DNA from: an uncultured Armatimonadota bacterium
GTDB lineage: Bacteria; Armatimonadota; Armatimonadia; Armatimonadales; Armatimonadaceae
Direction of reading: 5' to 3'
Assembly: GCA_903915615.1 (NCBI GenBank)
Contig: CAIWTR010000319.1
Span: 1-8,379, forward strand
Length of the DNA stretch: 8,379 bases
Shown here: positions 1 through 6,153 of the stretch, one piece after another
Position numbering within the stretch: the first letter of the stretch is position 1
Layout of the letters: the number at the start of each line of letters is the position of its first letter
Notes under the pieces: generated by a model
The model's database searches: none
Told to the model about the DNA's origin: nothing
What the model saw: only the letters and a program-made list of their open reading frames with translations
Position numbers and translations under genes: made by a program

Positions 1-801
1 GCAGCGGCGGAGGGGTGGCCCGCACCCTTTTGCCGTTGTATCGCATGTCAGGAAGCGCGTTCCCGTAAAGGTCCGGATATTCGAACACGAGCTGGCGCTA
101 TCATCGATAACGTCATCAAACTCGATTTCTCCGCCGATACGGTAAGCCAGTTACAGCGCACGGGGCGAGACCTCTGCAATATTCATTCACTTGTTTTTAC
201 GCACCAGCACTCGGACCATATCGTCCCAACAGAGCTCGAGTGGGCGTGTGAACCCTATACGGTTACACCATCCAAGGTCCCAATTAAGGTGTATGGAAAC
301 TGTGTCGTCACGGGGATGATTCGTGCTGAGTTTCCGGATCCATTGGAAATCAATCTTGATCTTCAGCCGGATTTGCAGCCATTTGTCGAGGTCGACCTCG
401 TGGATGGCACACGGATTTTGCCACTGCCAGCGGACCACTGCGAGCATGCGCTTTTGTTGCGTATCCGCCGCCCGGATGGCAAGACAATCTTTTGGGGCCA
501 CGACTCTGGGCGGCTGCCGGCAGAAACGGTTTCTGCGCTTGGTCAGGCGGGCCCGGTCGATATTGCCGTGTTTGACTGTACATTTGGGGGACAGCCATCC
601 AATAACCGTGGGCACCTCGGCGTGGATGGTGTGATTGAGATGGTGAGTGCTCTGCGTACGCTAGATGTCATTGTGGATGCAACGACGGTTGTCGCGACGC
701 ATTTTAGCCACAACGGTGGGCTTCTCCATGATGATCTGATTCGAACGTTTGCACCGCATGGAGTAAACGTCGCGCATGATGGAGTGACGTATACGGTCTA
801 G
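1..801 (+). CDS. MBL-fold metal-dependent hydrolase, PhnP-like (5' end outside window)
   Basis: The frame is open from the first base to the TAG at 799-801, giving 266 residues; probably only a few N-terminal residues are missing, because the visible N-terminus already resembles the first beta strand and loop of the family. Metallo-beta-lactamase metal ligands appear in order: H68-x-H70-x-D72-H73 (bases 202-219), H146, D168 in GHDSG, and H234 in VATHFSH. A cysteine cluster C11-x-C13-x2-C16 matches the extra structural zinc site of PhnP-type phosphodiesterases. In that family the enzymes cleave cyclic or phosphodiester bonds using two metal ions, but the substrate here cannot be read from sequence. 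No signal peptide is visible, so it is probably cytosolic. A good terminator follows 31 bases after the stop, so this gene ends its transcript and is not linked to radC. The internal ATG at 289 is not the start, since it lies after the HxHxDH motif. Confidence 0.9.
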   Translation, partial: AAAEGWPAPFCRCIACQEARSRKGPDIRTRAGAIIDNVIKLDFSADTVSQLQRTGRDLCNIHSLVFTHQHSDHIVPTELEWACEPYTVTPSKVPIKVYGNCVVTGMIRAEFPDPLEINLDLQPDLQPFVEVDLVDGTRILPLPADHCEHALLLRIRRPDGKTIFWGHDSGRLPAETVSALGQAGPVDIAVFDCTFGGQPSNNRGHLGVDGVIEMVSALRTLDVIVDATTVVATHFSHNGGLLHDDLIRTFAPHGVNVAHDGVTYTV

Positions 802-831
802 CCCACAAGTTTATTTTGGGAGTGCGTAAAG

Positions 832-861
832 AACCCGTGGGTGAGAGCCCGCGGGTTTTTT
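832..861 (+). terminator. Rho-independent terminator after the MBL gene
   Basis: A 10-base stem pairs 832-841 (AACCCGTGGG) with 848-857 (CCCGCGGGTT) with one T-G wobble and a 6-base loop (TGAGAG). It runs straight into six T residues at 856-861. It lies 31 bases after the MBL stop codon, facing the right way to end that transcript and insulate radC. Confidence 0.88.
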
Positions 862-943
862 CGTGTTTTGAGACGCGGATTTGCACCTAAGTGGCATCAC
901 GAGGAAGCAGTCTTCAGTTTCAGAAAAATCCCTCATCTATTTT

Positions 944-954
944 CACTTTAAGTG
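944..954. repeat. 11-base palindrome upstream of radC
   Basis: CACTT-T-AAGTG is a perfect inverted repeat around a central T, in AT-rich DNA 47 bases before the radC start. It could be a small operator, but an 11-base palindrome can also arise by chance in a non-coding spacer. No convincing -35/-10 pair was found beside it. Confidence 0.25.
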
Positions 955-987
955 TAGTAATGGCCACAATTTTTTCGATTAGTAATG
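955..987 (+). repeat. Direct repeat TAGTAATG, two copies 25 bases apart
   Basis: TAGTAATG occurs at 955-962 and again at 980-987, between the palindrome and the radC ribosome binding site. The copies are 25 bases apart start to start (about two and a half helical turns). They may be a regulator binding pair or promoter elements of radC. With only eight matching bases in AT-rich DNA, chance is also plausible. Confidence 0.25.
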
Positions 988-988
988 T

Positions 989-994
989 GGGAGG
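989..994 (+). promoter_or_regulatory. Ribosome binding site of radC
   Basis: GGGAGG lies 6 bases before the ATG at 1001. It is a strong Shine-Dalgarno sequence with good spacing and supports this start codon. Confidence 0.8.
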
Positions 995-1000
995 TTCATC

Positions 1001-1753
1001 ATGACCACAATCACATCATCCACTGTTTCCACTAAGGCCAAGCGCCTGCAGCCGTTGCCGGCTGCGGGTGCGATGCGGCCCGATGCATCCGTTACCGCTG
1101 TGCAACCGCCTTGCACAGAGGCTGTCCGGGACGTGGTTCAGAGTGTTGGCGATTGGATGTCTGATCATGCCCTCCTGGCTGCTCTGGTTGGCGATGCTCA
1201 TAGCGCTGACCAGGCAGTCGCCGAGTTGCTGGAGCGGTATCCAAGGCTTTCGCTGCTTTGCACTGCGCCGCTGCGCGAGCTTGACACCATCCCCCATTTG
1301 GGCCCATTGGGCGCATTGCGTGTCGCTGCCGCTGCGGAGCTTGCAAAACGCCTTGCCCTTCCAGATGACCGGCCGATCGATTCTGTGCGCGGACCTGAAC
1401 AAGCGGCCGCATTCATCCGCGCACGGACGATTGGGGAAACCCGTGAGCACTTCTTTACGCTGCACCTAGATAACCGCAATCACGTCCGTGGCGTTGACCT
1501 TGTTTCGATTGGAGATCATGCATCCACGCTGGTCCACCCACGGGAGGTCTTTCGCAATGCGATTCGCTCCGGGGCAGTGGCAATCGTCGTGGGTCACAAT
1601 CATCCAAGCGGGGATGCAGAACCATCCGCAGAAGATATAGCAGTCACCCGCCGCCTCCATGAAGCGGGGAAAATCATGGGCGTCCCAGTGCTCGATCATG
1701 TCATCGTGGGTGGGGCTAACCACACATCGATGCGGCAGAAGGGCTACCTATGA
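1001..1753 (+). CDS. radC: RadC-family JAMM/MPN-domain protein
   Basis: The 250-residue protein has the usual RadC plan. An N-terminal stretch (about 1-40) is poorly conserved. A helix-hairpin-helix-like region (about 50-118) carries a diverged hairpin, IPHLGPLGA. A C-terminal JAMM/MPN metalloprotease-fold domain spans about 130-250. Zinc ligands of the JAMM motif are visible: E149 in the TREHF segment, H199 and H201 in GHNHPSGD, and D212. RadC proteins are annotated as DNA repair proteins, but the original E. coli repair phenotype has been disputed, so the role should be treated as uncertain. At 250 residues it is slightly longer than typical (about 220-230), mainly through the low-complexity N-terminus. 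The start is fixed by GGGAGG six bases upstream. The gene stands alone: a terminator precedes it, and a convergent translin-family gene begins its 3' end 17 bases after the stop. No terminator is visible in that gap. Confidence 0.93.
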   Translation: MTTITSSTVSTKAKRLQPLPAAGAMRPDASVTAVQPPCTEAVRDVVQSVGDWMSDHALLAALVGDAHSADQAVAELLERYPRLSLLCTAPLRELDTIPHLGPLGALRVAAAAELAKRLALPDDRPIDSVRGPEQAAAFIRARTIGETREHFFTLHLDNRNHVRGVDLVSIGDHASTLVHPREVFRNAIRSGAVAIVVGHNHPSGDAEPSAEDIAVTRRLHEAGKIMGVPVLDHVIVGGANHTSMRQKGYL

Positions 1754-1770
1754 CCCTGAGCCTAACTTCA

Positions 1771-2397
1771 TTAGACGTGCGTATTCGCGGCAGTAATCGC
1801 ATTCCGATGTCTCAGCTGAACAACTGCCAGCGTAATATCGCCGCGGGTACGCTCAACAACCGCGCGGAGTGCATCACAGGTACGGCGCAGGCCATCTGTT
1901 ACGGCATCCGGAAAGTCCACCGTCGCAAGCGCAGAAAGTATCTCATCCATTTGGCCGAGGATGCGTTCCGCATCCTCAACGCGGTCTGCACGCAGCAGGT
2001 CGAGGGCGTGGCGACGACCTTCGGATGCTGCTTCAGCAAGGCCATTCAGCCAGGCGGCTGGAGCGATACCAAGGGCATCCCAGCTTGGCAGGTCGGTTCC
2101 GCGGAGGAGCGCAAGCAGGCAGCTCGCTTCGGCGAGCTCTTTGTGCGCATCCTGCACATACCCGGCGTAGAGCAGCTCTGGGTGCGGCTGCATCAGCTCG
2201 GACATCCGCGCGACTTCGAGAGAGGCAGCGGCAAGAGATGTGTCAGCAGCATCCAGTTCGCCTCTGTGCATCGCACGGATCGCGTTCGCACAGGTACGGG
2301 TAAGGGCGCGCCCGTGAGCCAGAGCGCTTTCGCGAATCTGGTAGGTGGTCTCGAGGCGAAGGCGGGCATCGTGAATCAGCTGGTGGAGATTTACCAT
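1771..2397 (-). CDS. Translin-family protein
   Basis: The 208-residue protein is alpha-helical throughout and matches the translin/TRAX superfamily. Seen: a helix with RTCANAIRAMHRGE (34-47); a segment VQDAHKELAEA (81-91) holding the E87-x2-E90 pair; AWLNGLAEAASEGRR (115-129); DFPDAVTDGLRR (161-172); and VVERTRGDITLA (180-191) near the C-terminus. Known of the family: translin and TRAX form ring- or barrel-shaped oligomers that bind or cleave RNA, and TRAX uses clustered acidic residues, two of which lie in an E-x2-E pair. E87/E90 with E122 could be the equivalent triad (inference). The length is close to archaeal translin-like proteins. An in-frame stop directly upstream (2401-2403) forces the ATG at 2395-2397. 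The gene shares a 40-base divergent region with the GspF gene. Opposite-strand reading frames here give no recognisable protein. Confidence 0.85.
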   Translation of the reverse strand: MVNLHQLIHDARLRLETTYQIRESALAHGRALTRTCANAIRAMHRGELDAADTSLAAASLEVARMSELMQPHPELLYAGYVQDAHKELAEASCLLALLRGTDLPSWDALGIAPAAWLNGLAEAASEGRRHALDLLRADRVEDAERILGQMDEILSALATVDFPDAVTDGLRRTCDALRAVVERTRGDITLAVVQLRHRNAITAANTHV

Positions 2398-2403
2398 GTG
2401 CTA

Positions 2404-2409
2404 ATCCTA
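2404..2409 (-). promoter_or_regulatory. Candidate -10 hexamer (leaderless) or ribosome binding site of the translin gene
   Basis: On the minus strand TAGGAT is followed by exactly 6 bases and then the ATG at 2397. As a -10 box (TAnnnT) it would place the transcription start at or next to the start codon. The embedded AGGA, 7 bases from the ATG, could instead be a Shine-Dalgarno sequence, so the two readings compete. Confidence 0.4.
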
Positions 2410-2422
2410 CCGTGAGTGCCAT

Positions 2423-2431
2423 TGGTACAAT
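2423..2431 (+). promoter_or_regulatory. Extended -10 promoter of the GspF operon, probably leaderless
   Basis: TGGTACAAT fits an extended -10 element (TGn plus TAtAAT with one mismatch). The hexamer 2426-2431 ends 6 bases before the GTG at 2438, so transcription would begin at or beside the start codon. No Shine-Dalgarno sequence lies between it and the GTG, and no good -35 is visible, as expected for an extended -10 promoter. Confidence 0.55.
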
Positions 2432-2437
2432 CACGCT

Positions 2438-3652
2438 GTGCCGCTCTTCCGCTACGAAGCCACCGATGCCAAAGGCCATCCAGTCCGTGGGGTGGTGAAT
2501 GCAACAACGTTAACCGATGCCCATGCACAAGTGGATGGCAAAGGTATTCGTGGGGCGCAGATCTATGCAGCGCCAACGCATGATGGGCAGAAAGTGGCTG
2601 TTTCGTCGTCGGCACCAGTGTCCGGGGCATTCCTTCGACCTGCGCCCGCGGCGGAGCTTGCACTCTTTTTCCGTCAGCTTGGCGCTTACATTCACTCAGG
2701 ACTCTCCGCTGCGGAAGCATTTGGAGAAATTGGCGGTCGGACCCGGCATGCCGGTTTACGAACAGCATCCCTGCAGATTGCACACCGGGTACGAAGCGGC
2801 GAATCGATTGGCAGTGCCACGCGTGCGGTTCGGATTCCCGTAACCGCATCCCAGCTCGGCCTCCTTGAGATTGGTGAGACAACGGGGACACTGGAGCTCG
2901 CGTGCTCGGAAGCCGCACTGAGTGCCGAGACCGATATGGCATTGTCGAAGGGGATGGCTTGGACGAAGTGGTTGTTCTGGCAAAACATCTGGGCATTTGC
3001 CTTCATCGCGCCAATGGTCCGTGGCATTGATGCCAACCAGCTAAGTCGCACCCTCAAAATCTGGGGATTGGATGTGATCCGCTTTGGGATCCCGTTCTGC
3101 CTCGCGGTCCATGGCATCCATTTTCTCTTTCTTACCTATCGGTCCACGCTCGCCGGTGCGACATTTGCGGGAAAGGTGGCCTTACTTTTCCCAGTCTCCC
3201 GCCGGACAGCCTATGCCCGAGCCGAAGCTGCGTTTGTCCGCTCGCTTGGCCAAGGGGTAAAGGCCGGCTTGCCGCTGGGACGCGGTATCGAACTTGCAGC
3301 CTCATCGGTCGAAAATGCAGTCCTCCAAGAGCAGGCCCGCAACACCGCACTCAGGATCAACCGCGGCGAAACCCTTGCGGACACCATCGCTGGCCTAGAA
3401 TTTCTATCGCACAATGCCATCGCCAGAATCGCAACAGGCGAGCGGACAGGTACGCTCGAAGCAACATTGAAACAGCTTGCGGATACTGCGCAGGCAGCAT
3501 CGATGGCCGCTGTCGATGGCGACCGGGCATTCCGTACCTGGGGCTCAATTGCCGTGACGGTGGTCGCAACCGTGGCTGTAACCATCCTGGTTGGGGTAGC
3601 GTTGAAAGATGCTATCCTGAAGTTCGCTGATGGATTTGCCGAAGGACTTTAA
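2438..3652 (+). CDS. GspF/PilC-type (T2SF-fold) inner membrane protein, first copy
   Basis: The 404-residue protein has the layout of the type II secretion/type IV pilus platform protein. The N-terminus MPLFRYEATDAKG is typical of GspF/PilC. A variable linker covers about 50-70. A first T2SF helical domain (about 72-165) contains LFFRQLGAYIHSGLS and GEIGG. Two membrane segments follow near 176-195 and 213-234. A second T2SF domain (about 258-352) contains GERTGTLE, and a C-terminal membrane helix lies near 371-390. Such proteins sit in the inner membrane and are thought to couple the assembly ATPase to pilin or pseudopilin movement. The GTG start is chosen because the N-terminal motif begins there and an extended -10 box lies just upstream. 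It heads a six-gene plus-strand run, and the next gene is a diverged paralogue 6 bases downstream. No ATPase or pilin gene is in view, so the exact machine is unknown. Confidence 0.87.
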   Translation: MPLFRYEATDAKGHPVRGVVNATTLTDAHAQVDGKGIRGAQIYAAPTHDGQKVAVSSSAPVSGAFLRPAPAAELALFFRQLGAYIHSGLSAAEAFGEIGGRTRHAGLRTASLQIAHRVRSGESIGSATRAVRIPVTASQLGLLEIGETTGTLELACSEAALSAETDMALSKGMAWTKWLFWQNIWAFAFIAPMVRGIDANQLSRTLKIWGLDVIRFGIPFCLAVHGIHFLFLTYRSTLAGATFAGKVALLFPVSRRTAYARAEAAFVRSLGQGVKAGLPLGRGIELAASSVENAVLQEQARNTALRINRGETLADTIAGLEFLSHNAIARIATGERTGTLEATLKQLADTAQAASMAAVDGDRAFRTWGSIAVTVVATVAVTILVGVALKDAILKFADGFAEGL

Positions 3653-3658
3653 TAGCCG

Positions 3659-4942
3659 ATGCCTACCTATACGTATTTAGCGGACACCAAGGAAGGGGAG
3701 CGGATGAGCGGCATCATCGATGCCAATTCACCCGCGCTCGCCGCTGCCTTGCTGCGTCAGCAGGGGATGGTCCCGACCAAAATCCAGACCGCGGCACAGC
3801 AGTCATCGCAAACATCCCTCGAGTCTGTACGGCCCGCGCAGGTTGTACGCCCCGAGCTGCAACGCAGTCAGCAACGTGTCGCCCCCGATGTACGCGAAAA
3901 CACAACCGGGCCACGACCATTTACGGTAACGGTTACGCCCATCCTTGATGAGGTTCCGCTTCCAGAGCTCGCGGCGATGTACCGCCAGCTGACATCGCTA
4001 ATACATGCCGGTGTCCCGATGTTGCAGTCGATCGAGGCCCTGCGTGGACAGACCCGAAATGGCAAGCTCAAGAGCATTCTTGCCGATGCGGCCACGATAA
4101 TTTCAAACGGCCAGCCCTTATCGGCAGCCATGGAGAAGTACCCGAATACATTTACGCTCATGCAGCGTGAGCTGATACGGGCCGGAGAAATGGGCGGTCT
4201 CCTCGAAGTGATGTGTTCACGCCTTGCACACTACCTCGAACGAGAAATCGAGATTCGCCGCAAGCTCAAGCGCGAAACCCTCAAGCCGAAAATCACGCTG
4301 GCCGTTGCGGGACTTGTCATCCTGATTGTTGGCTGGGCAGGCGCCGGGATGGGGCAGGCGGGCACGGCACTCGTGCAGTCCAAGCTGATTTTCGCTGGCA
4401 TCACCGCAGCCATCATCTTTGCGCTTTGGTACGCCAGCCGCTTCATCAACCAGTTTCCACGCATTGGGGCATTCCTTGACCGCATCATGATGCTGATTCC
4501 AGGTCCTGGACGTGTGGCACAATCGTACGCCACGGCGCGCTTTACCCGCGCACTTGGTGCCCTCTACTCGGGAGGCGTCCTCCTCCCAACTGCTGTTGAC
4601 ATCGCCGCGCGCGCCTGTGGAAACCGTGGAATTGGACTCCGGATGGTGGAGTCTGTCCCGATTTTGATGCAAGGTGGCGGGCTGAGTGCGATGCTTGAGA
4701 GCACAGGTTTGCTTTCGCCAATCGCCGTCCAGATGGCGCGGACGGGTGAACAAACCGGTTCTTTGGACATCATGATGGACAAGGTTGCGGACTACCTCGA
4801 ATCCGATGCCGACATGAAGGCAAGCCAGTATGCGGTTTATGCGGGTGTCGGGATGCTCCTCCTCGCGGCTGTCATCGTTGGTATCATTGTGATTCAGTTC
4901 TACTCAGGCTATTTCACGAATCTGAATAACGTAGGCAGCTAA
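3659..4942 (+). CDS. GspF/PilC-type (T2SF-fold) inner membrane protein, second copy
   Basis: This 427-residue protein is a diverged paralogue of the preceding gene product, with the same architecture. The N-terminal motif is MPTYTYLADTKEG. A longer polar, Gln/Pro/Arg-containing linker covers about 45-95. The first T2SF domain (about 100-205) contains MYRQLTSLIHAGVP and RAGEMGG. Membrane segments lie near 212-229 and 243-259. The second T2SF domain (about 285-385) contains ALYSGGVLLPTAVDIA and TGEQTGSLD, and the final membrane helix is near 393-414. It matches classical PilC/GspF more closely than the first copy. The two may form a heteromeric platform or serve separate machines (inference). 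The ATG is 6 bases after the upstream stop. A GAAGGA at 3641-3646 lies 12 bases before it, a rather long spacing, so translation may rely partly on coupling to the gene before. The next gene starts 9 bases after the stop. Confidence 0.9.
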   Translation: MPTYTYLADTKEGERMSGIIDANSPALAAALLRQQGMVPTKIQTAAQQSSQTSLESVRPAQVVRPELQRSQQRVAPDVRENTTGPRPFTVTVTPILDEVPLPELAAMYRQLTSLIHAGVPMLQSIEALRGQTRNGKLKSILADAATIISNGQPLSAAMEKYPNTFTLMQRELIRAGEMGGLLEVMCSRLAHYLEREIEIRRKLKRETLKPKITLAVAGLVILIVGWAGAGMGQAGTALVQSKLIFAGITAAIIFALWYASRFINQFPRIGAFLDRIMMLIPGPGRVAQSYATARFTRALGALYSGGVLLPTAVDIAARACGNRGIGLRMVESVPILMQGGGLSAMLESTGLLSPIAVQMARTGEQTGSLDIMMDKVADYLESDADMKASQYAVYAGVGMLLLAAVIVGIIVIQFYSGYFTNLNNVGS

Positions 4943-4951
4943 AAGACACGT

Positions 4952-6109
4952 ATGGCAACCCGGACGCACTACCAGACATTCGAGATCACGCCGACGGCTA
5001 CCGCGGATGAAATTAAGCGGCGCTACCGTGAGCTTGCGCGTACCTACCATCCGGATGTCAATACGGGAGACCCAGGCGCGGCTCGGAAGTTTGCCGCCAT
5101 CGCGGATGCGTACCGTATCCTCGGGGATGCCGATGCGCGGGCGGTCTACGATGCCGAGCTGTTAATGCAAGCACGGGCTGCGCGCCCGGCGCCACCCCCG
5201 CAGGCTCAGACGCAGCGAAGTGCAGGTACAGGCGGAGGCGCGCGTCCACAGCCGCAAAATGTCCAGGCAGCCCACATAGAGTCCGAAAAATACGCTGAGC
5301 TTGCCCGAAAGTGCTACTTTCAGGGACGCTTTATCGAGGCGAAAGAACACGCCATCCGCTCGCTGTCTCATAATCACCGAAATGCGATGGCGCAGGAAAT
5401 TATGGGTGATGTGTACATGCAGCAGGGCCGCCTCGATGATGCCGCCAAGCACTACACATTTTGTCTGCAATTTGACCAATTTAATGGGTCTGCCCGGATG
5501 AAACTTGAGCGCCTCCATCGGACAACAAGCCGTTCGGCGCACGTGCAGCCTCCCCGCGGCGGCGGTGCCCATCATGGTGCGTTTCTCTCACGCAAACAAC
5601 AAAAGCTACAGGCCCTGATCAAGCTCGTGGGATATTCGGCAGCCATCATGATGATCGGCTTTTGGTACCTCAGCGAGCCAAACTACCCAAGCGCTGGAAT
5701 CGACTTCGTGAAGACGTGGAGCATCCAGTTCATGCTGATGGCAGTGGCCATTGGCGGGTGGCTCGGTTTGATTCAGTCGGTGACCGGGGATGTTCGGCGC
5801 TTTGAGGATGAGTTTCTCATCGGAGGCGGGCATGCTGCCGCTGGCGGATTTCCAGCCGGACCCGCGCTTCTTGTTCTCGGAGTTGTGTTCTATCCGCTTG
5901 GGATGCTATCGCATATCGGCATCACTCTCGCACAGGATGGCTTCCACCGCTCGGTTGGAATGCTTTACGGTACAGTGACGGCAGCAGGGTTGATGCTCGC
6001 TATCTTTGGCGGTGCTGGCTTCGGCGAAACCCTGGCCTTTGGAGGGAACATCCTTTTCCTCGGGCATATTTTCGGCAGATTACTGGGTGACTTCTTCCGC
6101 GGCGATTAG
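4952..6109 (+). CDS. Membrane-anchored J-domain protein with TPR repeats
   Basis: The 385-residue protein combines three parts. A J-domain (about 5-69) has the diagnostic HPD at 33-35, in YHPDVN, preceded by the basic helix IKRRYRELAR, so it should stimulate an Hsp70 (DnaK) ATPase. A Pro/Gln/Gly-rich linker covers about 75-108. Two TPR-like repeats follow (about 112-145 and 146-179; AELARKCYFQGRFIEAKEHA and MGDVYMQQGRLDDAAKHY), which usually bind peptides or protein partners. After a basic stretch (about 190-220) come about five hydrophobic segments (near 223-240, 256-276, 303-322, 337-353, 360-378), rich in Gly. It lacks the Gly/Phe region and zinc-finger domain of true DnaJ, so it is a specialised co-chaperone tethered to the membrane, not the housekeeping gene. 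No good Shine-Dalgarno sequence precedes the ATG, 9 bases after the GspF stop. Position suggests it helps assemble or maintain the membrane proteins encoded upstream (inference). Confidence 0.85.
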   Translation: MATRTHYQTFEITPTATADEIKRRYRELARTYHPDVNTGDPGAARKFAAIADAYRILGDADARAVYDAELLMQARAARPAPPPQAQTQRSAGTGGGARPQPQNVQAAHIESEKYAELARKCYFQGRFIEAKEHAIRSLSHNHRNAMAQEIMGDVYMQQGRLDDAAKHYTFCLQFDQFNGSARMKLERLHRTTSRSAHVQPPRGGGAHHGAFLSRKQQKLQALIKLVGYSAAIMMIGFWYLSEPNYPSAGIDFVKTWSIQFMLMAVAIGGWLGLIQSVTGDVRRFEDEFLIGGGHAAAGGFPAGPALLVLGVVFYPLGMLSHIGITLAQDGFHRSVGMLYGTVTAAGLMLAIFGGAGFGETLAFGGNILFLGHIFGRLLGDFFRGD

Positions 6110-6138
6110 ACAGTCGCGAGATGCGGTTGCTGGTTGGC

Positions 6139-6145
6139 AAGGAGG
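6139..6145 (+). promoter_or_regulatory. Ribosome binding site of the dienelactone hydrolase-family gene
   Basis: AAGGAGG, an almost ideal Shine-Dalgarno sequence, lies 8 bases before the ATG at 6154. It decides the start against the in-frame ATG at 6121, which has none. It lies in the widest gap of the operon (44 bases), so this gene may be translated independently and more strongly than its neighbours. Confidence 0.85.
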
Positions 6146-6153
6146 GTGGATCA

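Noticed and set aside
187..615. Minus-strand open frame antisense to the MBL gene
   Set aside because: The plus strand here carries the MBL metal ligands, and the antisense product has no recognisable character.
289..801. ATG at 289 as the start of the MBL gene
   Set aside because: The same frame is open back to base 1 and upstream codons contain the cysteine cluster and HxHxDH metal-binding motif, so the real start is outside the window.
1750..2415. Plus-strand open frame of 221 codons overlapping the end of radC by ATGA
   Set aside because: Its product has no recognisable family character, while the minus strand in the same place encodes a clear translin-family protein. The ATGA overlap is coincidental.
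6098..6120. Short inverted repeat around the stop of the J-domain gene (GCGA with TCGC)
   Set aside because: The stem is only about four bases and has no T tract, so it does not support a terminator inside the operon.
6121..6153. ATG at 6121 as the start of the dienelactone hydrolase-family gene
   Set aside because: It has no ribosome binding site, whereas ATG 6154 follows AAGGAGG at ideal spacing and gives a twin-arginine signal at the usual distance from the N-terminus.
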